From Pleionea mediterranea (GTDB lineage Bacteria > Pseudomonadota > Gammaproteobacteria > Enterobacterales > Kangiellaceae), in NCBI RefSeq assembly GCF_003148745.1, contig NZ_QGGU01000014.1:16735-80734 (forward strand): DNA of 64,000 nucleotides. Reading direction: 5' to 3'. Within the stretch, counting starts at the first letter, position 1, and each line of letters starts with the position of its first letter. Below, piece by piece: positions 26,390-35,794 of this stretch. The notes under the pieces are model-generated. The model worked only from the letters and a program-made list of their open reading frames with translations. It did not search any database and had not been told where the DNA came from. The position numbers were made by a program, and so were the translations under genes.

Positions 26390-27295
26390 TTAACCTTTAC
26401 CTTTAGTACGCGTTTTATTGGGCTTGGCTTCTTTTTCAATAAACTCAAATAATAAACCGGCAATGTCTTTGTCGGTTGCTTTTTCTATCCCTTCAAGACC
26501 GGGCGATGAATTAACTTCCATCACAACCGGGCCACTGTTGGATCGTAAAATATCCACACCACACATATTTAGCCCCATTGCTTTGGCGGCCTGAATGGCG
26601 GTTTTTCGTTCAGATGGTTTAAGCTTTATAAGCTCGGCACTGCCACCACGGTGTAAGTTGGAACGGAACTCGCCAGGCGCTGCTTGTCGTTTCATTGCGG
26701 CAACAACTTTATCGCCAATGACCAGGCAACGAATGTCAGCACCGCCGGCTTCTTTAATGTATTCCTGAATTAATATATTGGCTTTTAATCCCATAAAAGC
26801 TTCGATGATACTTTCTGCCGCCTTGCGGGTTTCTGCAAGCACAACACCAATACCCTGAGTACCCTCAAGTAATTTGATAACCACTGGCGCACCGCCAACA
26901 TTTTTCAATAAGTCATCAATTTTATCGGGGTTACGAGCAAACCCTGTACGTGGCAAACCAATGCCTTTGCGTGATAATAATTGCAACGAGCGAAGTTTAT
27001 CGCGCGAGCGACTGATAGCCACCGACTCATTAATCGAATAAGTTCCCATCATTTCAAATTGCCGTACCACCGCTGTGCCATAAAAAGTAATGGAAGCGCC
27101 AATACGTGGAATGATGGCGTCGTATTTAGGCAGGGCTTCACCTTTGTAACGAACCGTTGGGCGATTTGACGTAATGTCCATGTAGCAGTGCAACGTATCA
27201 ATGACGTCCACTTCATGTCCGGCTGCAATGCCTGCTTCTTGTAAGCGACGAGTCGAATAAAGAGAAGGGTTGCGCGACAGTATTGCAATTCTCAT
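26390..27295 (-). CDS. rimK: RimK-type ATP-grasp alpha-L-glutamate ligase
   Basis: This 301-residue ATP-grasp ligase has the RimK start [20 protein letters not shown], the glycine-rich loop [10 protein letters not shown], the [20 protein letters not shown] strand and the metal site [15 protein letters not shown]. RimK adds glutamates to the C-terminus of ribosomal protein S6 and in pseudomonads alters translation of adaptive genes. Length is that of the E. coli protein. Confidence 0.92.
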   Translation of the reverse strand: MRIAILSRNPSLYSTRRLQEAGIAAGHEVDVIDTLHCYMDITSNRPTVRYKGEALPKYDAIIPRIGASITFYGTAVVRQFEMMGTYSINESVAISRSRDKLRSLQLLSRKGIGLPRTGFARNPDKIDDLLKNVGGAPVVIKLLEGTQGIGVVLAETRKAAESIIEAFMGLKANILIQEYIKEAGGADIRCLVIGDKVVAAMKRQAAPGEFRSNLHRGGSAELIKLKPSERKTAIQAAKAMGLNMCGVDILRSNSGPVVMEVNSSPGLEGIEKATDKDIAGLLFEFIEKEAKPNKTRTKGKG

Positions 27296-27360
27296 AAATT
27301 TTTATCCTGTGCTTTGCGTGGGTAGATGGCGATTAATCAAGAGCAAGACATGCCTCGGAA

Positions 27361-27843
27361 TTAATCACGAAAGTTATCAAATTGAAACGGCTGATCAAGT
27401 TCTGCTTCACGAACAATGGCCATGGTTGATTGTAAGTCGTCGCGCTTTTTTCCCGTTACGCGAACTTTATCACCCTGTATAGACGCTTGAACTTTTAATT
27501 TGGAATCTTTAATTAACTTAACCAACTTTTTTGCAATGTCTTTGTCGATGCCTTGAATAAAGCTGACTAATTTTGAATAGGTTTTTCCCGAATGTTCAAC
27601 ATCGCCAGATTTTAACGAGCGAGGATCAATTTTTCGTTTGGTACAATTGTTGCGCAAAATGTCCATCATTTGTTGTACCTGAAAATCACTTTCACTGATG
27701 ACTTTAACTCCGTCATCTTTTAACTCGAAAGAAGCGTCAACATTTTTAAAATCGTAGCGTGTTGTTAGCTCGCGATTAGCGTTTTCTATGGCGTTGCGAA
27801 TTTCGGTGTTATCAACCTCGGTCACAATATCAAATGAGGGCAT
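27361..27843 (-). CDS. yajQ: YajQ family nucleotide-binding protein
   Basis: This 160-residue YajQ protein has the start [35 protein letters not shown], and the C-terminal [24 protein letters not shown] Xanthomonas homologue binds cyclic di-GMP. The gene is 65 bases upstream of rimK on the same strand and probably leads the operon. Confidence 0.95.
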   Translation of the reverse strand: MPSFDIVTEVDNTEIRNAIENANRELTTRYDFKNVDASFELKDDGVKVISESDFQVQQMMDILRNNCTKRKIDPRSLKSGDVEHSGKTYSKLVSFIQGIDKDIAKKLVKLIKDSKLKVQASIQGDKVRVTGKKRDDLQSTMAIVREAELDQPFQFDNFRD

Positions 27844-27971
27844 AAAGTGTTCCTTAAATAATCAGTCGAATGCTTGTGTTAGTAAGTTTATAGTAATGGA
27901 TTAAAGTTAGTTTAACACGAAGTTTTCGCAAGTGTTAAAAGCTAACCTGAACGATAATAGAGGGCGATGGG

Positions 27972-28042
27972 CTATAAAAAGCAAGATGTCAGGGTAAAAA
28001 GCAAGATGGCTGGGTAAAAAGTAAGTTGATAGGGTTAAAAGC
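27972..28042. repeat. About 3.5 copies of a 20-base imperfect tandem repeat
   Basis: Units begin at 27972, 27992, 28012 and 28032, with the consensus GGGTAAAAAGCAAGATG and three variable bases. They lie in the divergent gap between yajQ and the DUF885 lipoprotein (27844-28232), which otherwise contains no gene. Copy number may vary between strains. Confidence 0.8.
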
Positions 28043-28232
28043 TGCGCCACTGGATGAAAACCATGGCATGCTGTGGCACACTGCACAAAAATAGCCATCA
28101 CAGCTTGTGATTATTCGGGTAGTATTATTCCAAGAAGAGCCGCGCTGCGGCTGCCTGAACCTTGCTTATTGAGTGATTTGGTAATAATGACTCAATTTTA
28201 ACGACAAACATTTTATGTAAGGACTTTTTGAT

Positions 28233-30158
28233 ATGAACGTTTGGTTTAAATGGTCATTGCCTCTGTTATTGAGCGTGCTAATGGCCTGTGACTCAAAAGA
28301 TGATGGCGTTAATGAAAGTGGCGACGAAACCAGCCCTCCATCATCCGTGGGTGAGCAACCCGAGCAAGTCAAAACCGATGACGAAAGTTATTCGGCACCG
28401 GAACAACAATTGAATGATTTGTTTGTTGACGCCCGTGAAACCTTGTTTCAGGCACGTCCTGTTGCGGCAACTTTATACGGAATGGCACAAAAAGATGTGG
28501 GTGACTATTACACCAGTCAGTTACCGGATTTTACGCCTGAGTCGGAAGCCGGGTTTCGCCAGTCATTGCTGCAACTGTCACAACAGTTAACGCAGTTAGA
28601 AAGCGCAGAGTTATCGCAACAGGCAAAAGAAAATAAACAGGTGATGGCGAATATTACCCGCTACTTTGCCGGTGATCCTGCGTTTTCCATTGGTTACATA
28701 GATACCTGGATGGGCTTATCGCCGTTTGTGATTAATCAGATCAACGGGCCGCTAATTGATGTGCCACGTACCATGCAAAACGATCAAAAAATTACCAACG
28801 AGCAAGAGGCGCTGGATTACATTGGTCGATTGGCGCAGTTTGATCAATTTGTTGCCGGTATTGAGCAAAAGTTTGAGCACGACATGGCAAAGGGATGGAT
28901 TGCTCCAAAAGTGGTACTGCAAGGTGCGCATCGTTATCTGAACAAGTTTTTAAAGCCAGAGCCAGCGCGTCATCCTTTAATGGAAGAGTTCAAGCAAAAG
29001 CTCAATTCATTAGAAGACTTAACTCTTGAAAAGAAAAATATTTTAATCGATGAAGCCATGCGTCAGATGACTCAGGTGGTGTATCCGGCTTATCAGGGCA
29101 TAACCGAGAAAGTGGCTTCGGCGATTGATAAAGGGCGTGATGAAGATGGCATTTGGGCTCAGCCAGAAGGTGCTGCTTATTATAAAGACGCGATACGTCA
29201 GTTGGGTGACAGTGATCTATCGCCAGAAGCCATCCATCAAATTGGTCTGGATGAAGTGGCTCGCATCAGTAAGGAAATGGATCAGATCCTTACGATTCAA
29301 GGTTATAAAAAAGGCTCTGTGGGTGAGCGAATGGTTTCCATTACTCACGAAGGGCGTTTTTTGTATGAAGATTCAAAACAGGGCCGCGCAAATTTACTGA
29401 ATGATTTAAACGGTTATATCGATGAGATTAATCAGAAGATGCCAGAATTGTTCAAAACCAAGCCGCCGTATCAGGTTGAAGTGCGGGCGTTTCCGGTTGA
29501 AGTACAAGACGGTGCCCCAGGTGGACAATACACACCGCCGGCTGTGGATGGTTCAAAACCGGGCATTTACTGGATCAATCTGCGAGATATGACGGCCAAC
29601 CCAAAGTTCAGTTTAAAAACTTTAACCTATCATGAAGCGAATCCCGGTCATCATTGGCAGGTGGCGTTAAATCTGGCACAGGATGACTTACCTTTTTTAA
29701 GACGTATCGCACCTTACAACGCTTATGTAGAAGGTTGGGCGCTTTATTCAGAACTAGTCGCAAAGGAAATGGGCATGTACCATCAGGATCCCTTTGGTGA
29801 TTTGGGGCGATTGCAGGCTGAATTGTTTAGAGCAGTAAGGTTGGTGGTGGACACGGGTTTACACCATAAAAAATGGACCCGCGAGCAGGCCATTGATTAT
29901 ATGAGTAAAACCACCGGTTCTGCCAAGTCGGACGTTGTCTCTGAAATTGAGCGCTATATGGCGTGGCCGGGACAAGCGCTCGGTTATAAACTGGGCATGT
30001 TAAAAATTGTAAAACTGCGGCAACAGGCCGAGAAAGCACTGGGTGATAAATTTGATTTGGCCGAGTTTCATGATTTGATTTTACTTGGCGGTGCCGTGCC
30101 CATGACTGTACTTGAGCAAAAAATTAATCGCTGGATTGATTTAAAACAAAAAGGATGA
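28233..30158 (+). CDS. DUF885 family lipoprotein, putative zinc peptidase
   Basis: This 641-residue exported lipoprotein has a lipobox LLSVLMAC ending at C19. It then has an acidic linker and the all-helical DUF885 domain with the metal motif HEANPGHHWQ near residue 467 and EGWALYSELVAKEMG after it. The HExxPGHH pattern is typical of the family, thought to be metallopeptidases. Substrates are not known. It is a single gene ending in a strong hairpin. Confidence 0.85.
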   Translation: MNVWFKWSLPLLLSVLMACDSKDDGVNESGDETSPPSSVGEQPEQVKTDDESYSAPEQQLNDLFVDARETLFQARPVAATLYGMAQKDVGDYYTSQLPDFTPESEAGFRQSLLQLSQQLTQLESAELSQQAKENKQVMANITRYFAGDPAFSIGYIDTWMGLSPFVINQINGPLIDVPRTMQNDQKITNEQEALDYIGRLAQFDQFVAGIEQKFEHDMAKGWIAPKVVLQGAHRYLNKFLKPEPARHPLMEEFKQKLNSLEDLTLEKKNILIDEAMRQMTQVVYPAYQGITEKVASAIDKGRDEDGIWAQPEGAAYYKDAIRQLGDSDLSPEAIHQIGLDEVARISKEMDQILTIQGYKKGSVGERMVSITHEGRFLYEDSKQGRANLLNDLNGYIDEINQKMPELFKTKPPYQVEVRAFPVEVQDGAPGGQYTPPAVDGSKPGIYWINLRDMTANPKFSLKTLTYHEANPGHHWQVALNLAQDDLPFLRRIAPYNAYVEGWALYSELVAKEMGMYHQDPFGDLGRLQAELFRAVRLVVDTGLHHKKWTREQAIDYMSKTTGSAKSDVVSEIERYMAWPGQALGYKLGMLKIVKLRQQAEKALGDKFDLAEFHDLILLGGAVPMTVLEQKINRWIDLKQKG

Positions 30159-30214
30159 TCTAAACAAAAAGGATGAATCTAAACAAAAAATCAAATTGAA
30201 AAAATAATACATTT

Positions 30215-30266
30215 ATCTGCCGTACACATTTATTGCTGATAGTTTCAATGAATGTGTGCGGCAGAT
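30215..30266. terminator. Long bidirectional terminator hairpin
   Basis: The arms 30215-30235 and 30246-30266 form a 21-base stem, with only two G-T wobbles, around a ten-base loop (CTGATAGTTT). It sits between the convergent DUF885 and HupE genes. Confidence 0.8.
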
Positions 30267-30300
30267 TTAACTTAAGTTGTTTTTAATAGTATTGAATTAC

Positions 30301-31497
30301 TCAACCAATAATATTCAGTCGCTCTAAAATCCAGAAGCCACCAAACAGTGCAATGGCGGTGGCGCTTGCAGGAATAACAATGCCTCTTGCGGTTGTAAAT
30401 CGGCGCAGTAAATAAAAGACTGGCAACGTCAGCAGCACAATCACTAATTGACCCACTTCTACGCCCAAATTAAACGCCAGCACACCAAGCACTTGATTGT
30501 GTTGTGGCAATCCAAGTTCACCCAGCGCACCGGCAAATCCCATTCCATGAAGCAAGCCAAAGGCAAAGGTTAACCAGCCCAGACGAGTCACCCACTGGGT
30601 AATAACATTGATGGCGGCAAACATGACCGAAAGGGCAATGCCGGTTTCAATCCACTGTGAAGGCAGGTTGATCCAGCCAAGTGCGGTTAAAATTAGGGTT
30701 AACGAATGCGCCAGAGTGAAAAAGGTCACCAGCCAGGCGACGTGTTTCAATAATTGCAGCAGACTGCGATCATCGTTTGTCGATGCTGCTGTTTGAACGG
30801 TTGAAGAAGCGGTTTTGTTAGCGATTCTTCTGGAACTTTGGTAGCCAGCTAAAGGTAATATCAAGGCCAGTAAAAATAAAATATGATCGAGACCAATCCA
30901 GATATGAATGACCCCTTGCTGCCAGTAAAAGTTAAACGTATCCCAGGCAGTTTGCGGTTCATAACTGAATTCAAAAGATGTTTTTTGTTGCGATAATATT
31001 TGTTGTTGCACCGACGACTGTTCGGATTGTTCTGTGCGCCAGTTGATGAGTAATTTATGTTGCGGTAATCGAGCAAAAAATGCCTGATAACTGACTTGAA
31101 TGGAGTCCGATGTTGCGCATTGAATACTTAATGGCAGGCGCAATAGCGTTTCGTCGTAACTGGTCATCAGTTTAGCCGAATCTTGCCAGCTTATGGCGCA
31201 GGGCGTTGCCTGTTTAAATTGTAGATTAGCGGTTAAGTAGTTATGAATATCCGGCAGTGATGTCAGGGTTTCTTGCCAGGTCAACTTGCCGTCGTTATTG
31301 CGATCAACGCCGACTTGTTGTTGCAAATCTTGCAATCGAAGTGCAATAAAACCGTGATGATTATTGTCCGCGTCTGCCTTTAGTGATAGCTGTGCGGTAC
31401 TGAATTCATGGGCCGATAATGAATTGCAAAACAATGATGCTGTTGATAGCGCAAAATACAATGAAACGGTAAACAGAGTCTGCTGAAAAAACCTCAT
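30301..31497 (-). CDS. HupE/UreJ-2 family membrane protein
   Basis: This 398-residue protein has a signal peptide, a periplasmic N-terminal half (about 30-190, with a calcium-loop-like DRNNDGKLTWQE at about 60-71) and a C-terminal HupE/UreJ_2 membrane domain of about seven helices starting at GVIHIWIGLDHILFLLALIL. HupE/UreJ proteins are linked to metal transport, chiefly nickel, but members in DUF4331 clusters have no proven substrate. It overlaps the TPR gene by one base. Confidence 0.85.
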   Translation of the reverse strand: MRFFQQTLFTVSLYFALSTASLFCNSLSAHEFSTAQLSLKADADNNHHGFIALRLQDLQQQVGVDRNNDGKLTWQETLTSLPDIHNYLTANLQFKQATPCAISWQDSAKLMTSYDETLLRLPLSIQCATSDSIQVSYQAFFARLPQHKLLINWRTEQSEQSSVQQQILSQQKTSFEFSYEPQTAWDTFNFYWQQGVIHIWIGLDHILFLLALILPLAGYQSSRRIANKTASSTVQTAASTNDDRSLLQLLKHVAWLVTFFTLAHSLTLILTALGWINLPSQWIETGIALSVMFAAINVITQWVTRLGWLTFAFGLLHGMGFAGALGELGLPQHNQVLGVLAFNLGVEVGQLVIVLLTLPVFYLLRRFTTARGIVIPASATAIALFGGFWILERLNIIG

Positions 31498-32861
31498 TAT
31501 GGTGTCTCACTTTTTTGGTTTAAGGCTTGTTTCAAACGTTGAGGCTTCGCGGCTTGTTGCGGCGGTGATTCTGACAGGCGTTGGGCCTGACTTAACAATT
31601 GTCGATCAAAATATTCTTTTGCCCGTGCCCAGTTTTTATTGGCCCAGTGTAAAGCCTTATCGGCATCGGGCGAAACATAGACATAGAAATAAGCTAAATC
31701 GGCGGCGTGCTGTTGATCGTTTCTCAGGGCGCGTAATGCCATTTTTTTCGACAGCTTTTGCTGCCAGTAAGTCCCACGTTGAGTCAACAACTCCGCTCGT
31801 GCCAGTCGAACCAGTAAACTGTCTTCAAGCGTGTTTTTATTGTCTGCCAGTTGACTGATGTGCTGATAAACCTTTAATGGCTTATTGGCAAGAAACTGAC
31901 TGTCGGCCCATTGCAGTAACTGACTGACCGGTGCTTTATTCAGCTCAAAAGCAAACCATTGTTGCGCTTCCGGAATTAAATTTTGATGCAAGGCGTTGTT
32001 GCCGAGCAATCGGTGCAACCATCGTGTAATTGTTACTGGTGCCGATGGGTACTGGTTTTTTAAACGCAATAACTGTTGATAAATAACACTGTGTTTTTGT
32101 TGCCACTGTTCGGTTGGTTTAGCGCTACTCACCTGTTGATAAAACAGCGCATCACTTCGGGCATCCAGCAAACACAGTTGAGAAATTAATAAATCGGCGG
32201 TGCCAATTAATCCGCGGCAAATTTGTTCTGCCTGGTTGGGATCACCCTGTATCTGTTGCAGTCGTGCTTTTGTCAGTTGAGCCTGCGGGTAACCTGATTG
32301 TTGTTTTGAAATCGTGTTTAACCAATGATGCGCCTGCTCAAACTGATGTTGCTGTTGCAGCACATTGGCCTGAGCGAGAATCGTTCGCTGTTTTTGTTTT
32401 TCGGTTAATTCAGTCAATTGTATGACGGCAGAGTTCGTTTGATTTATTGCATCCGTTTTCTGCGCATTATTGCCACCCTTGATCATAGTGTTTTTCGTCA
32501 CAGGTTTACTGGCGTTTTGAAACTCGGCTGACTGTGTAATTGCTTGCAGCAATGGTTCTATCAACGCTTCAACATAGCCATAAAATCGACTGTTACCAGG
32601 CTGTACCGCCTGTTTTAAATAGGCTTCGATTAAATTAAGTCGTGCATCAATGTTTTGCGGGGATTGCTGAAAGTTTGTGAGCGCCTGTTTTACCGTGGCC
32701 GGTAAATTTTCCGTACTGTTGAAGTTGGCGATCACTGTGTCGCCACTCGGCGGTACCCAGACGTTTTCCTTTGCCTGAACCGGACAACACAACAACAGCG
32801 CGGTTAGCGCTGTTGTTGTGATATATCGGGATTTAATTTGAGATAACTTATTGAGAGCCAC
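31497..32861 (-). CDS. Exported TPR-repeat protein
   Basis: This protein of 454 residues (from GTG 32861) has a signal peptide (ITTTALTALLLCCPVQA) and degenerate TPR helices through the middle (for example HQFEQAHHWLNTISKQQ and KARLQQIQGDPNQAEQICRG). An upstream start at 32921 exists, but the GTG places the signal peptide correctly and gives a 14-base overlap with the lipoprotein gene. It probably forms a scaffold with its operon partners in the periplasm. Confidence 0.75.
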   Translation of the reverse strand: MALNKLSQIKSRYITTTALTALLLCCPVQAKENVWVPPSGDTVIANFNSTENLPATVKQALTNFQQSPQNIDARLNLIEAYLKQAVQPGNSRFYGYVEALIEPLLQAITQSAEFQNASKPVTKNTMIKGGNNAQKTDAINQTNSAVIQLTELTEKQKQRTILAQANVLQQQHQFEQAHHWLNTISKQQSGYPQAQLTKARLQQIQGDPNQAEQICRGLIGTADLLISQLCLLDARSDALFYQQVSSAKPTEQWQQKHSVIYQQLLRLKNQYPSAPVTITRWLHRLLGNNALHQNLIPEAQQWFAFELNKAPVSQLLQWADSQFLANKPLKVYQHISQLADNKNTLEDSLLVRLARAELLTQRGTYWQQKLSKKMALRALRNDQQHAADLAYFYVYVSPDADKALHWANKNWARAKEYFDRQLLSQAQRLSESPPQQAAKPQRLKQALNQKSETP

Positions 32862-33360
32862 TGTCCACCAAATCCTGATATTCGTCGGTATTGTTAACGT
32901 CATCGATGAAGGTTCGCCCATTTACGCCCGTAGGCATGTCAGAGGCTTGCTTCTGATAAACATTACGGCTGTAGACACTGAATGTTTCCTGTTTTATGTC
33001 TACGGTAATGCTTACGGTTGCCGGAGTCGAATTGACCTCGCCATCGTTGATGACAAAGGTAAATTGATCGTCACCGGTAAACTCTGCTGCAGGTGTGTAA
33101 GTGAAGTTACCATCGCTGGCAACAGTTACACTACCATTGGCAGGTTCACTATCGAGTGCAAAGCTCAGGGGATCACCATTGGCGTCAAAGCCATCCAGTA
33201 AACCCTCAAGCGCCGTATCGGTCACGGTGCTAACCGACTGATTATAAGCCACCGGTATGGTATTGGGTTGTGGTTCGTCATTATCGCTGTCGAACACACC
33301 GCAACCGGTGAGCGACAACAGCACAGTGGCTGATGTCAGTTTCAGTAAAGTATTCATCAA
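32848..33360 (-). CDS. Lipoprotein with cadherin-like/Ig-like domain
   Basis: This 170-residue lipoprotein has the lipobox LSLTGC (C20) and a single cadherin-like tandem-95 type domain: PVAYNQSVSTVTDTALEG, then GSVTVASDGNFTYTPAAEFTG and DQFTFVINDGEVNSTPATVS. A 45-residue tail ends in NNTDEYQDLVDSGSQ. It follows DUF4331 by seven bases, suggesting cell-surface partnership. Confidence 0.8.
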   Translation of the reverse strand: MMNTLLKLTSATVLLSLTGCGVFDSDNDEPQPNTIPVAYNQSVSTVTDTALEGLLDGFDANGDPLSFALDSEPANGSVTVASDGNFTYTPAAEFTGDDQFTFVINDGEVNSTPATVSITVDIKQETFSVYSRNVYQKQASDMPTGVNGRTFIDDVNNTDEYQDLVDSGSQ

Positions 33361-33367
33361 GTCCTCC

Positions 33368-34963
33368 TTAGTTAGGTGAGCCAGCCAGTGGCGTCAACAG
33401 ATAGGGGAATGATTCGTCAAGATCGGTCGCTGAAATTGGCGCACCATCAGTAAACGGCGCATCACCAACATTCGCATCTTCCGGCATACAATAGCCCAGA
33501 TTGGTTGGTGTGCCTGCTACCGGGATTTCATGGCAAAGTCGACCCATTACAACGCGAAGGGCAATATCCACCACATCATCACCAGGACGACGGCCATTCG
33601 GGAAGCCGGCCAGGTCATCACCAATCACACCCATTGGCGACTGAGCGCCTGCGGCAACAGCAGGGATACCGGTATTTAAGCGGATCATTTCGGAACCTGT
33701 AACGGTTTGCTGCTGGTTAACCCCCGGAAATCCGGTTAAGAAGGCTGCAACCAGATCATTACGCGGAAAGTTTGTTGGCGCAATGGTCTCAAAGTTGGTA
33801 TTTAGTGTTGCGTTAACAGCGTCTTTAAACAGAATGTTTAATAGCTCTGGCAAACTGGGGTGAGTCACATAATCAATAAACTGGCTGTCCTGCGATGGCG
33901 CATTCGACGAGAAGCGATCTTTGTCGGGTAGACCAATCACCAGCTCGTTGACCAGTGGATTACTTAAACGTGATACCTGAACCAGTGCACCGCCGTTCAC
34001 TTCCGGTTTATCGAAGGTGGCGTTTGGATTCTGGATACGAGCCTGTTTTACGTGGGCTGTGGTCCATGCACCAATAACACCATTGCCGTCACCGGTAACA
34101 CAGTCGGCCGGTAATTCCAGTGCCAGTGTTGTGACGTTTTTGCCACGTAAATCATCGTTTGCTGCGTCTTGTGTGATACCGCCAGGGAAACCATTACCGT
34201 CGCCAGCACCCGGGCTGCTGTCGCCTTCAACGGGGACATAGTTTACCAGGTCAAAGGTTTCGCCAAGGTTGACCACAAAGGGATCTTTACGTTGACCAAC
34301 GAATACTTTACCGGCAGTGCTGCAACCGGGAACGTTGATATCGTATTGGTATTGATCGGCGTAGGTTTGATAATCAGCGGAGGAGGTAAAGGTTTTATTA
34401 CCAATATAATCCCAGGGCTTGGTAAAGGTATCGTTACCGCCAGAAGAGGTTACCGCTTGCTGCGTACCGCTGCTCATGGGGCCTTCAACCAGACTGATTG
34501 AGTAGTTTTCAATGAAATTCAGTGCGGCGTTGTTGCCTGCACTGATGCCGCCGGCATTTTTAAGCGGAATGGCAATGTCTTTTTTACCGCCATCAGCGCC
34601 TATGGGTAATGTAATTCCGGCGCCATTGGCCGCCAAAGACTGGTTAAAGCGAAATTGAAAGGTCATATCTTCAATTGCATCGCCGTCGCTGTCGATGTGA
34701 ATGGCATAAACTGCAGCCGGATCCATCGCAAAGTAATTTGGACCGCCTTGAGGGTCCTGCAATGGAATGTAATTGGCTAATAAGGTCACGTATCCGCTTC
34801 GACCAGTTTCGTAACTGTTAAATACATAAAAGTCAGTGGAATCCAAAGTCGGGTATCGTGTAATGTTTGGCGCTTCTCGGTGACTTGACGCTTCTACACT
34901 GGTGCAGAAGGTTGCGCCGGCCAAACCTAAGGCCACCGCACTGGTGAGTATTGAATATTTCAT
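33368..34963 (-). CDS. DUF4331 domain exported protein
   Basis: This 531-residue protein has a signal peptide (ending near VEAS) followed by the DUF4331 hallmark SSHREAPNITRYPTLDSTDF and the strand YVTLLANYIPLQDPQGGPNY. The whole length is one DUF4331 unit. The family is widespread in bacteria in gene sets with sigma factors, TPR and HupE proteins, but its biochemical function is unknown. It is the first structural gene after the sigma/anti-sigma pair. Confidence 0.88.
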   Translation of the reverse strand: MKYSILTSAVALGLAGATFCTSVEASSHREAPNITRYPTLDSTDFYVFNSYETGRSGYVTLLANYIPLQDPQGGPNYFAMDPAAVYAIHIDSDGDAIEDMTFQFRFNQSLAANGAGITLPIGADGGKKDIAIPLKNAGGISAGNNAALNFIENYSISLVEGPMSSGTQQAVTSSGGNDTFTKPWDYIGNKTFTSSADYQTYADQYQYDINVPGCSTAGKVFVGQRKDPFVVNLGETFDLVNYVPVEGDSSPGAGDGNGFPGGITQDAANDDLRGKNVTTLALELPADCVTGDGNGVIGAWTTAHVKQARIQNPNATFDKPEVNGGALVQVSRLSNPLVNELVIGLPDKDRFSSNAPSQDSQFIDYVTHPSLPELLNILFKDAVNATLNTNFETIAPTNFPRNDLVAAFLTGFPGVNQQQTVTGSEMIRLNTGIPAVAAGAQSPMGVIGDDLAGFPNGRRPGDDVVDIALRVVMGRLCHEIPVAGTPTNLGYCMPEDANVGDAPFTDGAPISATDLDESFPYLLTPLAGSPN

Positions 34964-35004
34964 AACTGAGTACCTTCCTTTTGTTTCTGATGAATGTAAC
35001 GTTT

Positions 35005-35036
35005 GATGTTTCTTATAAAACGATGTTTCTTATAAA
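35005..35036. repeat. Paired 15-base direct repeats ahead of the DUF4331 gene
   Basis: GATGTTTCTTATAAA occurs at 35005-35019 and exactly again at 35022-35036, 17 bases apart, between the anti-sigma and DUF4331 genes. The position and near one-and-a-half-turn spacing suggest a regulatory site, though which protein binds is unknown. Confidence 0.55.
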
Positions 35037-35074
35037 GTTACGGGGCACCCGATGATCCGGATGCAAATATTTCA

Positions 35075-35794
35075 TTAAACCCCTGAAAGTGTGATCCAGT
35101 TCGCAGTCAGGATCACCGGTCCCGTAGGGGCGCCCGTAGGTGAACCGCCTTTGGGTTCAACACTCACGGCGAGCCCGGCGTTAAATAATTCGTCGGGCAT
35201 TTTGCTTTTCAGCCAGGCCAGTTGCCCTTTTTTCGGCAATAAACCTAATGAAATCGGAGCTTTGCCGCTTTGCGGCAGCATCCAGAGCTCAAAGTCCTGA
35301 GCACTGGTCGAACTGGGTACCTGCTGAGCGGTGACATTAACCTTTGGTCCCCGTTGTTGTAGCAACCAGGCTGATTTGTTCAGCTCAGTTTGCAGTACGG
35401 CAACGGCATTAACCGCCGCTGGTGGTGTTATCGAGGGTTGCGGCTGCAATGATTGCCAGCCAATCACTACGGCAACCAGTAAAGCAGCTCCCGCTGTGAT
35501 CCAGCCCGATAACCAGCCGAGGCGGCCAGCAGGTGCTGTTTGTGATGCGGACTGAATGGCCGATTGCCAGCCAAGTCGTTCGGTGATCCTTTGCCACAGC
35601 GATTGATCCGGTGTTATTTCGGGCAGGGATTCGGTCATCGGGTTAAGCAGTTGTTCCCACTGCCAAACCCACTCTTGCAGTGAACGATGCTGCATTAATA
35701 ACTGGTTAAAACGGCGACGGGCACCTGCGCTCATGGTGCCCAGTACGTAGCGTTTGGCCAGCTCTTCGGCGAGCTCCGATTTTAAATAATTCAT
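35075..35794 (-). CDS. RskA-type anti-sigma factor
   Basis: This protein of 239 residues starts at ATG 35794, which overlaps the sigma stop (ATGA). The N-terminal part EELAKRYVLGTMSAGARRRF, then NQLLMQHRSLQEWVWQWEQ, is the sigma-binding region of the RskA/anti-sigma-K type. A membrane helix lies at about 100-116 (WITAGAALLVAVVIGWQ), followed by a periplasmic RskA-like domain with FELWMLPQSGKAPISLGLL and AVSVEPKGGSPTGAPTGPV. It should sequester the adjacent sigma factor. Confidence 0.9.
   Translation of the reverse strand: MNYLKSELAEELAKRYVLGTMSAGARRRFNQLLMQHRSLQEWVWQWEQLLNPMTESLPEITPDQSLWQRITERLGWQSAIQSASQTAPAGRLGWLSGWITAGAALLVAVVIGWQSLQPQPSITPPAAVNAVAVLQTELNKSAWLLQQRGPKVNVTAQQVPSSTSAQDFELWMLPQSGKAPISLGLLPKKGQLAWLKSKMPDELFNAGLAVSVEPKGGSPTGAPTGPVILTANWITLSGV

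Noticed and set aside
27960..28045. CRISPR array suspected from the 20-base repeats
   Set aside because: The repeats are contiguous and imperfect, with no unique spacers, and no cas genes are nearby.
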